A DNA stretch of 64,000 nucleotides from Liopterus haemorrhoidalis. Taxonomy: Eukaryota; Arthropoda; Insecta; Coleoptera; Dytiscidae. Below the pieces are notes generated by a model. It was given only the letters and a program-made list of their open reading frames with translations. It searched no databases and was not told the DNA's origin. This document shows, in pieces, positions 1 to 11,579 of this stretch. The translations under genes and the position numbers were made by a program. Every line of letters begins with the position of its first letter. The stretch's first letter is position 1. The stretch is taken from contig OZ020616.1 in the NCBI GenBank assembly GCA_963971575.1, positions 28,252,306 to 28,316,305 on the forward strand. The letters run 5' to 3'.

Positions 1-52
1 TCGATTAATACTGCGCCTTTAACTGTCTAACAATTATTAATTATTTAATATA

Positions 53-1100
53 CAAGATGTGATAAAAAATTTCGTGCAATTTGAAATTTCCGCGCTATAT
101 TTGTCGGATTGAACTTTTTTTTGTCATATTGGTTAACCTGTCTTTGATGACTGTCTCAATTGGCAGCCATATTCAATGTGTATTTTAGATTTGACAGATA
201 ATCAAAGAAGTTATGTTTCTGCATATTCGGCGATTTTATATTTTTATAATGGGAGATCAAAGAATATGCATTAAATAAAGTGCTGTACAGTAGTGGAACT
301 GTTGTAGAAGTCATTTGGTTAGTCGAGTATGAATGAACGAGCGATTTACAAATAGTATAAACGCTTTCAAGATGGCCGGGACGATGGCCGAAAAAACGTG
401 AAAGTTAAGAAAAAAATTCTTGATAACCGTCTAATTACCATTAGAGAGGTTGAAGATGACGGTATATCGTATTGTTCACGCAAAAAAAAAAATCCCTAAT
501 GTTTTGGGCATGCGGCGAGTGCAAGCAAAATTTGTTCCGAAATTGTTAAATTTTGAACAAAACATGTGTCGTAAAGAAGGCGCTCAGGAAATGATAGATT
601 GTGTGGTAAATGATTCAACGTTGCTCCAGCGCATCATAACGGGTGACGAGAAATGGATGTACGGGTGTTACATCGAAACAAAGGCTGAATCAACTCAATG
701 AAAGCTTCCAAATGAACCAAGACTCAAAAAAGCACGACAAGTTCGATCAAATGTTAAAGTTCTTCTCAACGATTTTTTTTTTTTTTTCGATTATCGTGGT
801 ATTGTGTACCGTGAATTTTTACCACAAGGTGTTACAGTTACAAAAGAATACTATTTGAGAAACGGCAAGATTTATGGAAGGACGATTCTTGAAAATTACA
901 TTAATTTACAATTACGAAATTAAATGCAATTTCAATTAATTACAAAATTAAAAAAGCTATACCAAAATCTGCGTTTCAGAAGTGTTTTGAAGACCGGTGG
1001 CATAAGAGCATTATGTCCGATGAGGACTATTTTGAAAGATACAATTGATTAATAAATAAATATTGTTTTGTAAATCAATGAACTTTTTGATCGCACCTCG
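53..1100 (+). mobile_element. mariner-family DNA transposon, internally deleted
   Basis: The left end (caagatgtgataaaaaa after the TA at 51-52) and the reverse complement of the right end (cgaggtgcgatcaaaaa before the TA at 1101-1102) form imperfect terminal inverted repeats flanked by TA, the mariner target site. At about 1.05 kb it is shorter than the usual 1.3 kb because part of the transposase gene is gone. The copy is dead and could move only if supplied with transposase. Confidence 0.88.
249..1048 (+). pseudogene. mariner transposase relic
   Basis: The reading starts at an ATG (MGDQRICIK, then a stop) and continues in pieces across several frames. Recognisable mariner blocks are WYKRFQDGRDD (about 340-385), LGMRRVQAKFVPKLLNFEQ (about 505-560), the first catalytic aspartate block ITGDEKWMYG (about 636-668), a FLPQGVTVTKEYYL block (about 818-858) and the C-terminal block AFQKCFEDRWHKSIMS (about 973-1020). 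The segment holding the second and third catalytic aspartates (HHDN and SPDLAP motifs in the family) is deleted between about 880 and 960, and there are stops and frameshifts. The protein would be a cut-and-paste DDD transposase; here it cannot be functional. Family assignment is firm; subfamily is not claimed. Confidence 0.85.
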
Positions 1101-1149
1101 TATTAGTTTACGATTTCTTTCATAGTTTAAAGTTGTATAATATATATCT

Positions 1150-1428
1150 GGTTATCTATCAAAATAACATCAGGCGGGATCAATCAGGCAAGTATGGTGG
1201 ATGGGGAAAGAGAACGACATTGTTCTTTTCCAAAAACTGACGAAAGCTGATTGTAAACTGATTGTTGTCGTTGTTGTCAACATTAGTCAAAATGTCTTAA
1301 GACCCATAAGATATTCCTACTTTATATGCAACCTCAATCGTTTTCAAAAGTTCGAGTGTTTCAACCGTAGTCTTGCCAAGTGTGAAATAAAATTTCACAC
1401 AGACACACTGCTCTTCAATCAGGTCCAT
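1150..1428 (-). pseudogene. second mariner transposase relic, minus strand
   Basis: On the minus strand an ATG at 1428 opens MDLIEEQCVCVKFYFTLGK, which matches the N-terminus of mariner transposases, and further on a block ending HPPYLPD (about 1165-1190) matches the region around the third catalytic aspartate. The middle of the gene is missing and at least two stop codons interrupt it. It lies directly beside the plus-strand mariner at 53-1100 but in the opposite orientation and with different sequence, so it is a separate, older insertion. I could not place its terminal repeats. Confidence rests on the two motif blocks being in the expected order. Confidence 0.6.
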
Positions 1429-1559
1429 CTTAATTATCTTTGGGCCAAAGAAATCGAATTACAAAATCCGTTATAAAATTCGAACGGAAAATAAACTGAA
1501 CGGCAGTAAATTTACAAATGGCAGCTGCACCATATCGAGTGATCAAATATACACATTCT

Positions 1560-1572
1560 TAGTGGAATACTA
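1560..1572. repeat. LINE target-site duplication, left copy
   Basis: The 13-bp tagtggaatacta here is repeated exactly at 6709-6721, bracketing the LINE. This fixes both ends of the retrotransposon to the base. Confidence 0.9.
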
Positions 1573-2156
1573 TTTTTTACAGGAGTTTTATTTTCATTAC
1601 TTAAACACTTCATTGTATTTGACCGAAGTCGAATTCTTATTTCTTAGTTAGTGAGTTGATTGTGAGAGAGGTTGGACGTGCGTGGCAGGGCAGCGATTGT
1701 ATTGAGAATTTGTGATAAATAAGTGAGCGAGCAGTTCAAATAGTGTAGACTATATTAGTATAGGCGTTTTAGGTGCCAGTGAGGTTTTCGGCAGTGACGT
1801 TTTTCGTGGGTATTGTTCAAATAATCTATTTATATATTATTTTTGTAGGTTATAATAGGAATAAATAAAAGGCCGGTAAAGAAGGTGTGGCTGTGCTAGT
1901 TTGCGAAAGAACGACATCTATCGCAGGATAGCAGCAAGTAGGTCGGGCTAGCACAGATTTGGGTTTGGACCGGAATTAATTACGATCGAAGGAGAACCGA
2001 ATTTGTGACGCCTGACTGCTTGTGGCTACTGCAACAAGCAGCACACATAGCCAAAGAAGGTAGAGGACATTTAGGAGGAGAAGCCAGCAGAATAAACCCA
2101 GACACGACAGACGGGACATTTTCTTTGCCGAGGAAGAGAGGAGGTAGACAAGGAGA

Positions 2157-3147
2157 ATGGAAGCAAGAGAGAGAGCGAGCAGCGTGGGGTGTTTGTCGGA
2201 CTGGGTGAGGAGAGGGGTTAACGGGAAGAAGAAGAAGAAGGAGAAGACGCAGGAAGATAAGGAAAAAGGAGAAGAGATACAAAGGCCAAGAAGGATAGTA
2301 AGACCGCCGCTGGCAATAAAGGAGAAAGCAGGAGATAGAGGAGGCAGTGAAGATGGAGAAAGTACGGAGGTAGATGAAGAAATGGCAGAGGGTAGGAAAG
2401 ATTACATCGAAGGAATGCTGGAGGAGATTCTAAGGAGGATGCGAACAATAGAAAAGCAAAATAGGCAAAGAGAAAAAGACAAGGAGGAGATAAAGGAAGA
2501 AATAAGAACAATGGGGGAAGATTTCGGAAGGAAACAGGAGATCTTAGAGGAGGAGCTCAGGAAAGTGAAGACGGAGCTACAAGAAACGAAGGAGCGAATG
2601 GAGGTCATGGAAAGTAGGATGAACGGGGACAGGCAGGAAGAACAGGCGAGCGAGGAGAAGAAACAGATGGAAAGAAGAATGGAAGAGCTGGAAATGGCAC
2701 AGGAGAGGAAAGAGAGGGAGGAGAGGAAAAACAATCTTGTAGTCAGAGGAGCGGAGTTAAACGAAAATAATCCCAAGGAGGGGGAAATAAAAAGAATCGT
2801 AAGGGAGTTGACAGGCAGGGAAGTAGAACTGGGGAGAATACAAGAAGTAGGAAGGGGGGAGGGAAGAATATGGATAGTGGATGAAAAGATGGGAGGAGAA
2901 AAGGGAAGTAATGGAAAGGAAGAGTAGACTAAAAGGAAGAAAAATATACATAGATGACGATCTTACGAAGAAAGAAAGAGGAATTCAAAAAAAGATAAGG
3001 GAACTAGTGAGGGAGGAAAGAGAAAAAGGGCATCAGGCGAAAATGGGGTACATGAAGATCCAGAAACAGGGGAAATGGCTGAAATTGAACGAAATTAAGG
3101 GAGAATTCGAAGAGATGAGGGATTTTCGGTATGGGGGGAGGAAGTAG
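2157..3147 (+). pseudogene. LINE ORF1 (nucleic-acid chaperone type), frameshifted
   Basis: ORF1 proteins of LINEs bind their RNA and act as chaperones. The first part (2157-2927) starts MEARERASSVGCLSDW and contains a long charged coiled coil, roughly residues 75-195, made almost wholly of E, K, R, M and Q. It is followed by NLVVRGAELNEN, which looks like the first strand of an RRM-like domain as in L1-type ORF1p. The reading frame is lost near 2880-2900; the continuation in the next frame (2881-3147) contains SRLKGRKIYIDDDLTKKER, the usual end of that RRM-like domain, and a C-terminal segment to RYGGRK. So one original protein of roughly 330 residues is broken by a single frameshift. The first ATG of the open frame is taken as the start; the true start could be a little upstream or downstream. 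Confidence 0.8.
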
Positions 3148-3200
3148 AAGAGAAGCGGGTTGAGTCGAAGGAGACGGGGAAAACAGGAGGAGGGGAGGGG

Positions 3201-6200
3201 GTGAGGGCAATCTTCTGGAATGTGGCAGGGATAAAAGGGAAAGATGAGGAGTTTTGGGAGTTTCTGAAGGAGTTCGAGATAATAGGTTTAACGGAGACGT
3301 GGATGGTGGAATCAGAATGGGACAGCTGGGAAGGAAAGATGTCGAAAGGGTGGGAGTGGAGATTCCAAGGTGCGGAGAAAGAAAAGAAAAGAGGCAGAGT
3401 GAAAGGCGGGATGATCACAGGAGTAAGACGGGAGATGAGTATAGAGGAGGAGGAAGAGTTGGGGATTGAGGGAGTAGAAGAGAGAAGAGTGAAAGTAGGA
3501 AAAGAAAAGTGGCGAATAGTCACACTGTACAATAGAGGAGGAAGTAAAACAAAATTGAAGGAGATGGATGAGAAATTAATGGAAGAGAGAGAGGGGGAGT
3601 TGATCATAGTGGGAGGGGATTTTAATGCGAGAATAGGAGAAACCGGGGAGTGAGGGGGTGGGAAACGAAGGGAGAAGAAGAGACGAGAGGCGCGAAGGAC
3701 AAAGAGAGAAATAAGGAAGGGGAGGTTATGTTGGAATGGATGGAAGAGAAGGGATGGAGTGTACTAAATGGAAACAAAGAAGGGGACGAAGAGGGGAGTT
3801 GGACGTATTATAAGGGAGAGAAGAAATCAACCATCGACTACGCCGTAGTAAATGAAGGGGCGTGGGAAAAGATAAGCAGGTTTGAAGTGAAGGAGAGAAT
3901 AGAGTCAGACCATCAACCTATAATAGTAGAGATAAGGAAGGGGAGAAAGAGAGAGGATGAAGAGGAGGTAAAGGATACACAAAACTGGACGGAGAAGGGA
4001 ATAAGTAAATATATGGCAACAATTGAGAAGATGGAATGGAAAGGAACGGGGGTGGAGAGAGGATGGAGAGAGCTAAGAGAGGGAATAGAGAGAGCGGTGG
4101 AAAAGAGAAAATGGAGGAGTCCAAAAATGGGGAAGAAGCCATGGTGGGGAACGAATTGTAGAAAGGCGAAAAAGGAAGCGCAAAAGGCCTGGAGGAAAGA
4201 AATAAAAGGAGGGGGGGACGGAAGAGGAATACAAGGGAAAAATGAAACAATATAAAAAAACTTGCGAGGAGGAAAAGGAAAAGCACATGAAGAGGCAACA
4301 GGATGAAATCGAAAAGATAAATAATAAAAAACAAGCGTGGGAATATATAAATAAGGCCAGAGAGAAAAACGTAGGAATTAGCAAGAAGATAACTATGGGG
4401 AGCTGGAGGAAACACTTTTTGGAACTATTGGAGGGAAGTGAAGGCAGAAGAGAAGAACCCGATGAGGAACAAAGGGTATGGGAAGCAAGGGAGGAAGATA
4501 AAGCTTCAGATAAAGGAAGAAGAGAGGAGGAGAAGGAAGAGGAACCAGCAGAGGAGGAAGTGTGGAGCGTAATTAAGAGCTTGAAGAAGGGAAAAGCGGC
4601 AGGACCTGATAAAATAAAGAATGAAGCATGGATATATGGAGGAGAGAAAGTGGCGGAAAAGATGACAGAAATAATCCGAGGCGTGTGGAAGGAAGAAGGA
4701 TACCCAGAAGACTGGAGGGAAGGAATAATAATTCCCATCCACAAAAAAGGAAGCAGGAATAGCGCAGGTAATTACAGAGGAGTAACCCTGATGAGCACGG
4801 CGTACAAAGTGTATGCGACAGTGCTCAATAAGAGGCTAGTGGAGGAAATGGAGGATAAAGAAATATTAGAGGAGACGCAGTCAGGTTTTAGGAAGGGAAG
4901 GGGGGCGATAGATAACATATACACGATGAACCACATAGTGGCTGAGAGAATAAAGAGGAAAAGGGGGAAGGTGTATATGGTATTTATCGACCTTAAGGCC
5001 TCCTTTGACAAATTGGACAGGCAAGAATTGTGGGAAGTATTGGAAAGAAGGGGTGTAAGGGAAGAAATGATAAATAGGATTAAAAAAATATACGAGGAGA
5101 CGAGGTGCAAGGTGAAGGTGGGAGAAGAAGAATCCGAAAGCTTTTGGGTTAATAAGGGGGTGAGACAGGGCTGTCCGTTGAGCCCAACATTATTTTATGT
5201 ATACGTAGCGGACTTGGAAGATACAATGAGGAAGGGGCAAGACGGAGGAGTGGTGGTGGGAAGGAAGAAGTATTGGACAACGGGATACGCAGATGATCTG
5301 ACTCTGATGGCAGAGAATGAGCAGGGACTAAAGAGGATGATGGGCAGAGCGGACAAGTACTTCAGAAGAAAAACTGGAGGTAAATAGAGATAAAACGAAG
5401 GTGATGGTGTTTGGAAAGGGGGAGGAAAGAGAAAGAATATAAGATGGGAATGGTCAGGGACAGAAATTGAAGAGGTAAAAAGTCTGAAGTACCTCGGTTA
5501 TGTTCTAACGAGGAACAACAGAGCAGAGCAGCATGTTAGAGAGAGGGTGAAGAAGGCAAGAATGGTTATGGGGAAGCTATGGAGCATAGGAGAGAGGAGG
5601 TTTGACGACGATATCAGGTGGAGGATGAAATTGTTTGACGGGATAGTGAAGAGTATCCTCATGTACGGAGTAGAGATCTGGGAATGGAAAGAATGGGAGA
5701 TAGTAGAAAGGGTACAAGAGGGATACATGAGATGGATTATGGGATTAGACAGAACGACACCAGGATATATAGTGAGAGAGGAAATGAAGAGGGAAAAGCT
5801 GAGAGTGGGTGCCGGGTCGAGGACGGCGAAGTATGAGGAGAAAATCAGAAGAGACGAAAGAAGGAAAATATTAAGAGAATGCTGGGAAGAAAGACTGAAG
5901 GAAGAACAAAAGGGTAAACTGTCGGAATGGGGAGAAACAAGGAAAGAGTACTATTGGAGATGTGGGATGGACATAAGGGAAGCTGAGCGAAAGAGAAATG
6001 GAGGAAGAAACATAGTAGAAGAATTGAGGAGGAGAGACAAGGAGGTACAGGAGCAGGAAAGAACAGTAAGAATAGAAAATTCCAGGAATGTGAAAAGGTA
6101 TAGAGAGATAAGGACGGTAGGAATACCTAAATATTTGAAAGGGAGGAGAGGAAAGGCCGGGGGCAGAGTTAGAAGGATTGCCAGATTAAGATGCGGAAAT

Positions 6201-6422
6201 GAAGAACGGTGTAATAAGTATTGGGCAAAAACAGAGGATAGGCTATGCAGAATGTGTAGGGAGGAGGAATAATCCTTGGAACACCTAACAAGAAGATGTG
6301 GAAAGCTGACAAAATGGGAGGGAGATATAAAGGAGCTATTGAGTGAAGAAGGAAAAGGAGAAAGGTGGGTGAGAGTACTCGAGGAAAGAAGGAAGGAATG
6401 CGGAGAGGTAAGACAGAACTGA
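3201..6422 (+). pseudogene. LINE ORF2: endonuclease, reverse transcriptase, zinc knuckle; frameshifted
   Basis: ORF2 nicks the target and reverse-transcribes the element RNA. The endonuclease begins MRAIFWNVAGIKGKDEEFWE (catalytic N), then LTETW (catalytic E) and VGGDFNARIG (catalytic D/N), shifts frame near 3650, and ends with STIDYAVVN and SDHQPIIVEI (catalytic D/H). A second shift near 4245 leads into the reverse transcriptase (4242-5387): KGKAAGPDKIKNEAW, YRGVTLMSTAYKV, SGFRKGRGAIDN, FIDLKASFDKLDR, VRQGCPLSPTLF and the catalytic YADD at 5286-5297. Further shifts lie near 5365 and 5430. After LKYLGYVLTRNN and the thumb-like C-terminal region, a stop (taa at 6270-6272) splits the C-x2-C-x8-H-x4-C knuckle (LCRMC, EHLTRRC). 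The frame ends at the tga at 6420-6422. All key catalytic residues are visible; only frame breaks inactivate it. Confidence 0.9.
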
Positions 6423-6708
6423 GAACAGGAAGGAAGAGAGAGGTAAAGGAAGGGGAAAGAAAAGAGGGAAGAGAAGCGAAGAAAGAGGGGAAGAACAACT
6501 GGAAAGATTCGCCGAAAAGAGAATAGGAAGAAAGAGAGGAACACTGGAGGAAGAATGTAGAAGAAGAAGAAGAAAGAAGTCATAAAACGTAAAAAAATGT
6601 ACTATAATATTATTATTTTATTTTATTTTATTATTATTATGATTTTTTAAATGTATTGGTTAAAACCTTAAACGCCGCAAGGCCTAGGGTAAATAAAGAA
6701 TTTATATA

Positions 6709-6721
6709 TAGTGGAATACTA
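6709..6721. repeat. LINE target-site duplication, right copy
   Basis: Exact second copy of the 13-bp tagtggaatacta found at 1560-1572. Confidence 0.9.
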
Positions 6722-6980
6722 GAAAATGATGGAGGTACCAAAAAAATTTCAACAAAATATGCAAAACATAATTTTCATCTATATTCATATTTTTATACAT
6801 CAATAACAAAGAAAATCAGAATATATTTTTATAATCGTTCAATTACACAAAAAATATGTTTCTGAAAAACGTATTTTTTAATGTATGTGGGGAATAAATC
6901 CCTTCTTAATATTTTTAACAACTTTTAGGCATATATTTGGATAAATTTCTTCATTACGTATTTGCAAACATTCTATAGAT

Positions 6981-8305
6981 CAGTGATTTTCAACCTGTGG
7001 TCCGTGAACCCCCAAGGGCCCGCGGTGGATCTCAAGTTTCTGATTGTACACTTGCGCGTTGCGCCGTCGTAAAATATTTGTTAAAAAATTATAAGGATTG
7101 TAAAGAACGGTTTCAATGTTTTTTTTTAGAATCTACCTTTAATTATCTGATTATCATTATTGGGTACTACATTCAGAGACGGCGCTAGCTTTTTTGCGCC
7201 CGGGGCAAGGGTAGTAAAATTACGCCCTTTTTTTCGAATGTGCAATGGCGTATCGAAGTGGGGATTGGGTGCTCGTACACCCCCCAAAAAATGTTCAAGA
7301 ACAACAATATCAAGAGAAAGAAGGAAATATCATTTTAAAAATCTGTTTACTTTTATTATATACGTAAGTATTTCTCGGATTTTATTAGAAATTTAACAAT
7401 ATAATCGTAGAAACGCTTAAAATTTACTACAGAATAACCGCGTTAAATCAATATTTGCATTCAAACTTTAAACAGCTAAAATATAGATTTATAAGTACAT
7501 ATATTTTAGAAAATTTGGCTATTTTAATTCCAGAATAAAATAATGCGTATAAAAATAATGAGTAAATAATGAGTATAAAAACAAACTCGAAACCTGACTC
7601 CAAACATATTCTTTTGGTTCAATGTGTAATTTAAATAATTTAACTATCGAATACTATTTATAACAAAGTAAATTTGCCCCCAAAATGAGCTGTAGAATAT
7701 TTGCAAATATGTAATAAAGATATTTATCCAAATATATGCCTACAAAAGCTGTTCAAAATATTGGGGCATACTGGTTTGAGTCCTCCTAAACATTAAAAAA
7801 CGTTTTTCAGAGACACATTTTTTGTGTAATTGAACGATTATACACGTGACCCCTCCCATAGAAATATATTCTTGTTTCCAAACTCCCCATTAGAAAAATA
7901 TCTGGGTACGAGTGCCTGTGTACTACTGAACGATCATTTTTTGCTTTAAAATCTTTAAAAACTATCTTCAAAACACTAACAGAAGATCGTTTAAATGAAT
8001 TCTCTTTGTTATTAATGTACAAAAATATGCATATAGATGAAAATGATGTTTTAAATATTATACAGAAAAATTTCCATAATCTGCTGAATATGCTACTAAG
8101 AATGTGTATATTTGGGCCCTCGTTTTGGCGCTCCTAGCAATGGGCGCCCTGGGCTTGTGCCCCTCTCGCCCCTGCCTTTCGCCGCTACTGACTACATTAT
8201 ACATTTATACAACCTTCCCTACTTACACAATTTTCTTTTTGTAGTTTTATCTTTAGGGGGTTAATTTTTGAGGGTCTGTCAGGGTAAATAGGTTGGAAAC
8301 CACTG
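6981..8305. mobile_element. hAT non-autonomous element B
   Basis: It starts cagtgattttcaacctgtgg and ends ggttggaaaccactg, imperfect inverted termini of the hAT type, flanked by a perfect 8-bp duplication ctatagat at 6973-6980 and 8306-8313. It sits inside element A. Only about 0.3 kb is its own sequence; the rest is the nested element at 7174-8190. No transposase relic is visible. Confidence 0.88.
7174..8190 (+). mobile_element. hAT non-autonomous element C nested in element B
   Basis: It starts cagagacggcgctagc and ends ctttcgccgctactg, so the outer inverted repeats are cagnnncggcg, and is flanked by a perfect 8-bp duplication actacatt at 7166-7173 and 8191-8198. It is about 1.0 kb, AT-rich inside, with GC-richer ends. 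It is the same family as the interrupted element A, inserted in the opposite orientation, so the two make a long inverted repeat. A 71-codon minus-strand frame at 7807-8022 is not recognisable as a transposase. Confidence 0.88.
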
Positions 8306-8812
8306 CTATAGATGATTTTGCGGCATATTATATAAGCAAATTTCCTCTGCTATAAATGGCATTCGGCAGTTAACATATTTAAATCGCAATCTGAATATGT
8401 TTCGAGTCAGTTTTCAAATTTGTTTTTATACTCCGTATTACTTTGTTCTGGAATTATAATAGCCAAATATTCCAAAATATGTGTATGATTTATAAATCTA
8501 TAGTTTAGTTGTTTAATGAAGGAATTCAAAAATTTATTACTTAATACGGTTATTCTGTAGAAAACTTCAAGCCATTCTATGTTTATATTACAAAATTTCT
8601 AGAAAATCAGAAAAAGTTCTACGTTTATAATAAAATTAAACAGATTTTTAAAATGATATTTCCTTATTCCTGTTGATATTGTTGTCCTTGAATATTTATG
8701 AGGGGTGCACGAGCACCCAACTCCCTACTTCTGTAGCCGTTGCATATTCTTATAACAGAGCGCAGTTTGGCTAGCCTTGCCCCTGGCGCCAATAGAGCCA
8801 GCGTTGGCTCTG

Positions 8813-10220
8813 GATGGAATTACACCACTTTCATAATAAACGGTTTAATTAACAGTGCTGTTGTAATAATAAAATTTGTTGTAAAGTAAATAATAAGTTA
8901 TTTCAAGGTTTTTTATTGTAGTCCATCATTTCCTCCCACACATAAATGCCAGGTAACCTAATTTCGATTTGATATTTTGTATATATCGTATATTATTTAT
9001 ATTTTGTAATAAAAACATTTTATATTCCTATTTTCACACAATTCGAAAGTCCGAAATATTCAGGGGAATAGGTGAGAGGAAATATCAAAATTCCCGACCA
9101 GTTCAGATGTATTCTATCATTCGCAAGATACTGTAATACTTCATCCAATCCAAGAACCGAATCCAATCATCATACACGTACTAACAGTATCTGAACGTTT
9201 TTTCCTCGAGCTTGAATTTGACCTATTTTGTACGCCACCTTGGGAATAATAATCAAGTCTTCACTAACTCAAATTACGATGAATATCACTTCAACTTGCT
9301 AGTTTAATTTCCATAGGTAATACCAGAAATAATTTGAGGAATCATTGTATTCGACTTTTTGAAAGTACTCTTATACATTCTGATTTAGAAAATATAGGAG
9401 ACTGACTTTAATTTCACTATTGCACATAAAATATAAGTTAACGTGGTATAAATTAACATAACATAAGTTATAATATAAGTTAACATACAAGGCCCGATCT
9501 AGCGCTTCCGCTGCTTTGAGCAAAAATTATTTTTGCCGCCTTTTATATATAATTATAAATAATTATTTTAAAATATAATTTTTGACAGCGGGTGAAAATT
9601 TTGTAGGTATTTGTTGAATAACAAAAGCCTTTTGTTTTATAAAAAAAAAAATATTCATAAAAAAAAAACAGTAACAAAACAAAATAAAATATATAGGTAT
9701 ATAGCCATTTATTAAATCTCGAAAAAACACGTAAAATATTTTAAAAAACAAACTAAAAATAAGGTATTAAATTTATACAAAGAATAATAACAAATCTGAT
9801 TCGAAATAATGTTAATATTTATTAAACCAATACAAATAAAAATTAAATTTAAATAATGTTGTACATTATTTTAATCAACAAACCTAAAAATAAAACACTA
9901 TATTCTACAAACAAATTTAACAATACATTTATATTAACACATATTGGCATTTAATTTACGTGCATACTGTAAATATACTTTGTACGTATTTAAGAAAACA
10001 TACTAGATTATAACAAAAATAATAATAAACTTTTCAACCGGTAAAATTCTTAATAAACTTGAATAAATTACAAATACAGTAAAATACTTAAGCATGAAAT
10101 GATACAGAACAATTCATTTCTACTGCTGCAAGCTGATTCTTGCTCTTAGTATAGGTACGATTTTTACACCCGAATGAACAACAATTAACCATTTTAACTA
10201 ATTTGTATTGTATCTACCCG
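8813..10220. other. AT-rich DNA without recognisable genes
   Basis: No credible ORF. Near 9491 the string caaggcccgatctagcgct followed by a GCCGCC-containing stretch looks like one end of another hAT-like element, but I found no partner terminus or duplication. The remainder is simple AT-rich sequence. Confidence 0.4.
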
Positions 10221-10597
10221 ATAAAAACTATCTACCATCCAAATCAGCACAGAAACCGAAGACTTTAAGAACCACATAACAAACAAAATCCAAGACACCT
10301 GGCAAAATTAATGGACCCAAACGGCGAACAACAATCTTAGACAAATAAAAGAACAAACGAAGACCTGGGAGACATTAGACAAAAGACAAGACTAAATAAT
10401 TATTACCAGACTTAGAATCGGACTTTGCCGCCTGACACACGGACATATCTTCCAAAAAGAAGACAGACCACAATGTGAAACTTGCCAGACAGCACTGACA
10501 ATTACCATCAGACATAAAAGAAGCTCTCAGCAATACAACAAAACTTCCAAACATAACGGACTACCTCAAAGACATAAATCTATACGACCAAATATAA
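10221..10597 (+). pseudogene. LINE ORF2 C-terminal relic
   Basis: In one frame from about 10221 the conceptual protein includes TEDFKNHITNKIQDTWQN, then after a stop KEQTKTWETLDKRQD, and RLRIGLCRLTHGHIFQKED followed by PQCETC and an LTITIRH remnant. This pattern (RLRIG, RLTHG, C-x2-C, LT-x-H) is the conserved end of RNase-H/zinc-knuckle regions in I- and jockey-type LINEs. A frameshift near 10510 restores DIKEALSNTTKLPNITDYLK and a natural-looking stop at 10595-10597. Three or more disabling changes show it is an old truncated copy. The AT-rich DNA that follows is probably its 3' untranslated tail. Confidence 0.75.
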
Positions 10598-11579
10598 ATA
10601 ACCTAACTTTACCTATATATAAGTAAATCTGTGATATACTATCATGTTCTACAAAATATTTATTATATACACAAAAATGTACAAATCAATATTATATAAA
10701 TTTAATGCTATTGGCCTAGAAGTCGAACAATATTTTGTAAAAATAAAAAACTAAATAAGATAATAACTAATGAACTGTACCTAACCTTAATTATTAAAAC
10801 TATAATAGAACATAAACTAGGTACCAAACTATAAAAATAAAGAGTCCAAATATTACACTTTCTATTAACACACAAAATACAATTGCTTATACACAATAAT
10901 AGGTTAATATATTAAATAATATATTAAACACTAAAAAAAAATATCTTAGATGTACACACAACATAAGAATCATACAGAAAACACGTAATGTTTTGACCAA
11001 GAACAAGATAACGCCCAGTGAAAGAGACGAATAATATCGAATACATTTTGGAGACAAGGTCATACTATAATGATTCTCTCTATTATCTCTATGGTGAAGA
11101 TAGAGTTTGAAGATTTTTATTTGATGATTCATTTCTGCCAATATATTTTGTACTTATTATTTAATTTACAATATATTTTGTGTGTACAAGACGTGTAATT
11201 TTTGATTGAAGACGGAAATTCTACGTGTTTGTATATATTAAATATATATTAAACCAAAATGAGGGGGAAGTTATTATTTTATACCTTTCTTATAATTTAA
11301 TTCATTGTTCTTTAACCTTATAATACTTACCGCCCACTTTTATAACTTGCGTAAGTTAAATTTCCTAAGCGCCCACTAACATTTAAATTGAAAAAAAAAA
11401 AAAACTTTGCCTCGACCTGCCCCTTGATGTGTTAATCGTTTCTTCCTGTAACCTGTATCAGTACCTTGTAATATTATAGAACGAGTAGGAAATTTAAAAA
11501 TTAATACTATAATAAACTTTATTATGGATATGTGGTAAGATAAAAATAAATATTGTTTTAATAGCACATTTTATAATAA
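10598..11579. other. AT-rich DNA, probably LINE 3' tail plus unassigned sequence
   Basis: No gene is visible. Short frames here (10708-10896, 10887-11141, 11376-11567, all minus) have low-complexity composition and no recognisable motif. Confidence 0.35.

Larger units (their letters stand above)
1573..6708 (+). mobile_element. Full-length non-LTR retrotransposon (LINE), about 5.1 kb
   Basis: A two-ORF LINE lies between exact 13-bp direct repeats. The 5' leader runs about 1573-2156, ORF1 2157-3147, ORF2 3201-6422, and a 3' region has a run of TTATT repeats (about 6603-6640). It ends in aaataaagaatttatata rather than in a poly(A) tail. The sense strand is strikingly purine-rich from about 2150 to 6580, so the antisense strand carries many meaningless pyrimidine-coded ORFs. 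The domain order (RRM-like coiled-coil ORF1, AP-type endonuclease, reverse transcriptase, C-terminal zinc knuckle) fits the jockey/R1-type superclade; I do not assign a named family. Several frameshifts make it inactive, yet its full length and perfect target duplication suggest a fairly recent insertion. Confidence 0.93.
1540..8812 (-). mobile_element. hAT-like non-autonomous element A, split by LINE and hAT insertions
   Basis: Three separated pieces (about 1540-1572, 6722-6980 and 8314-8812), read on the minus strand and joined, align along their length with the plus-strand element at 7174-8190. The right end at 8812 (reverse complement cagagccaacgctggc) matches the start of that element (cagagacggcgctagc). 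It was interrupted first or second by the LINE at 1573-6708 and by the hAT element at 6981-8305; removing both restores a colinear copy. The left boundary is uncertain because similarity fades before about 1540, and no 8-bp duplication was found for it. No coding capacity is evident. Confidence 0.7.

Noticed and set aside
2218..6583. Long minus-strand ORFs opposite the LINE (2218-2511, 2402-2776, 3095-3607, 3918-4415, 4073-4744, 5951-6583)
   Set aside because: They are rich in S, L, F and P only because the sense strand is purine-rich; no motifs, and they oppose genuine LINE domains.
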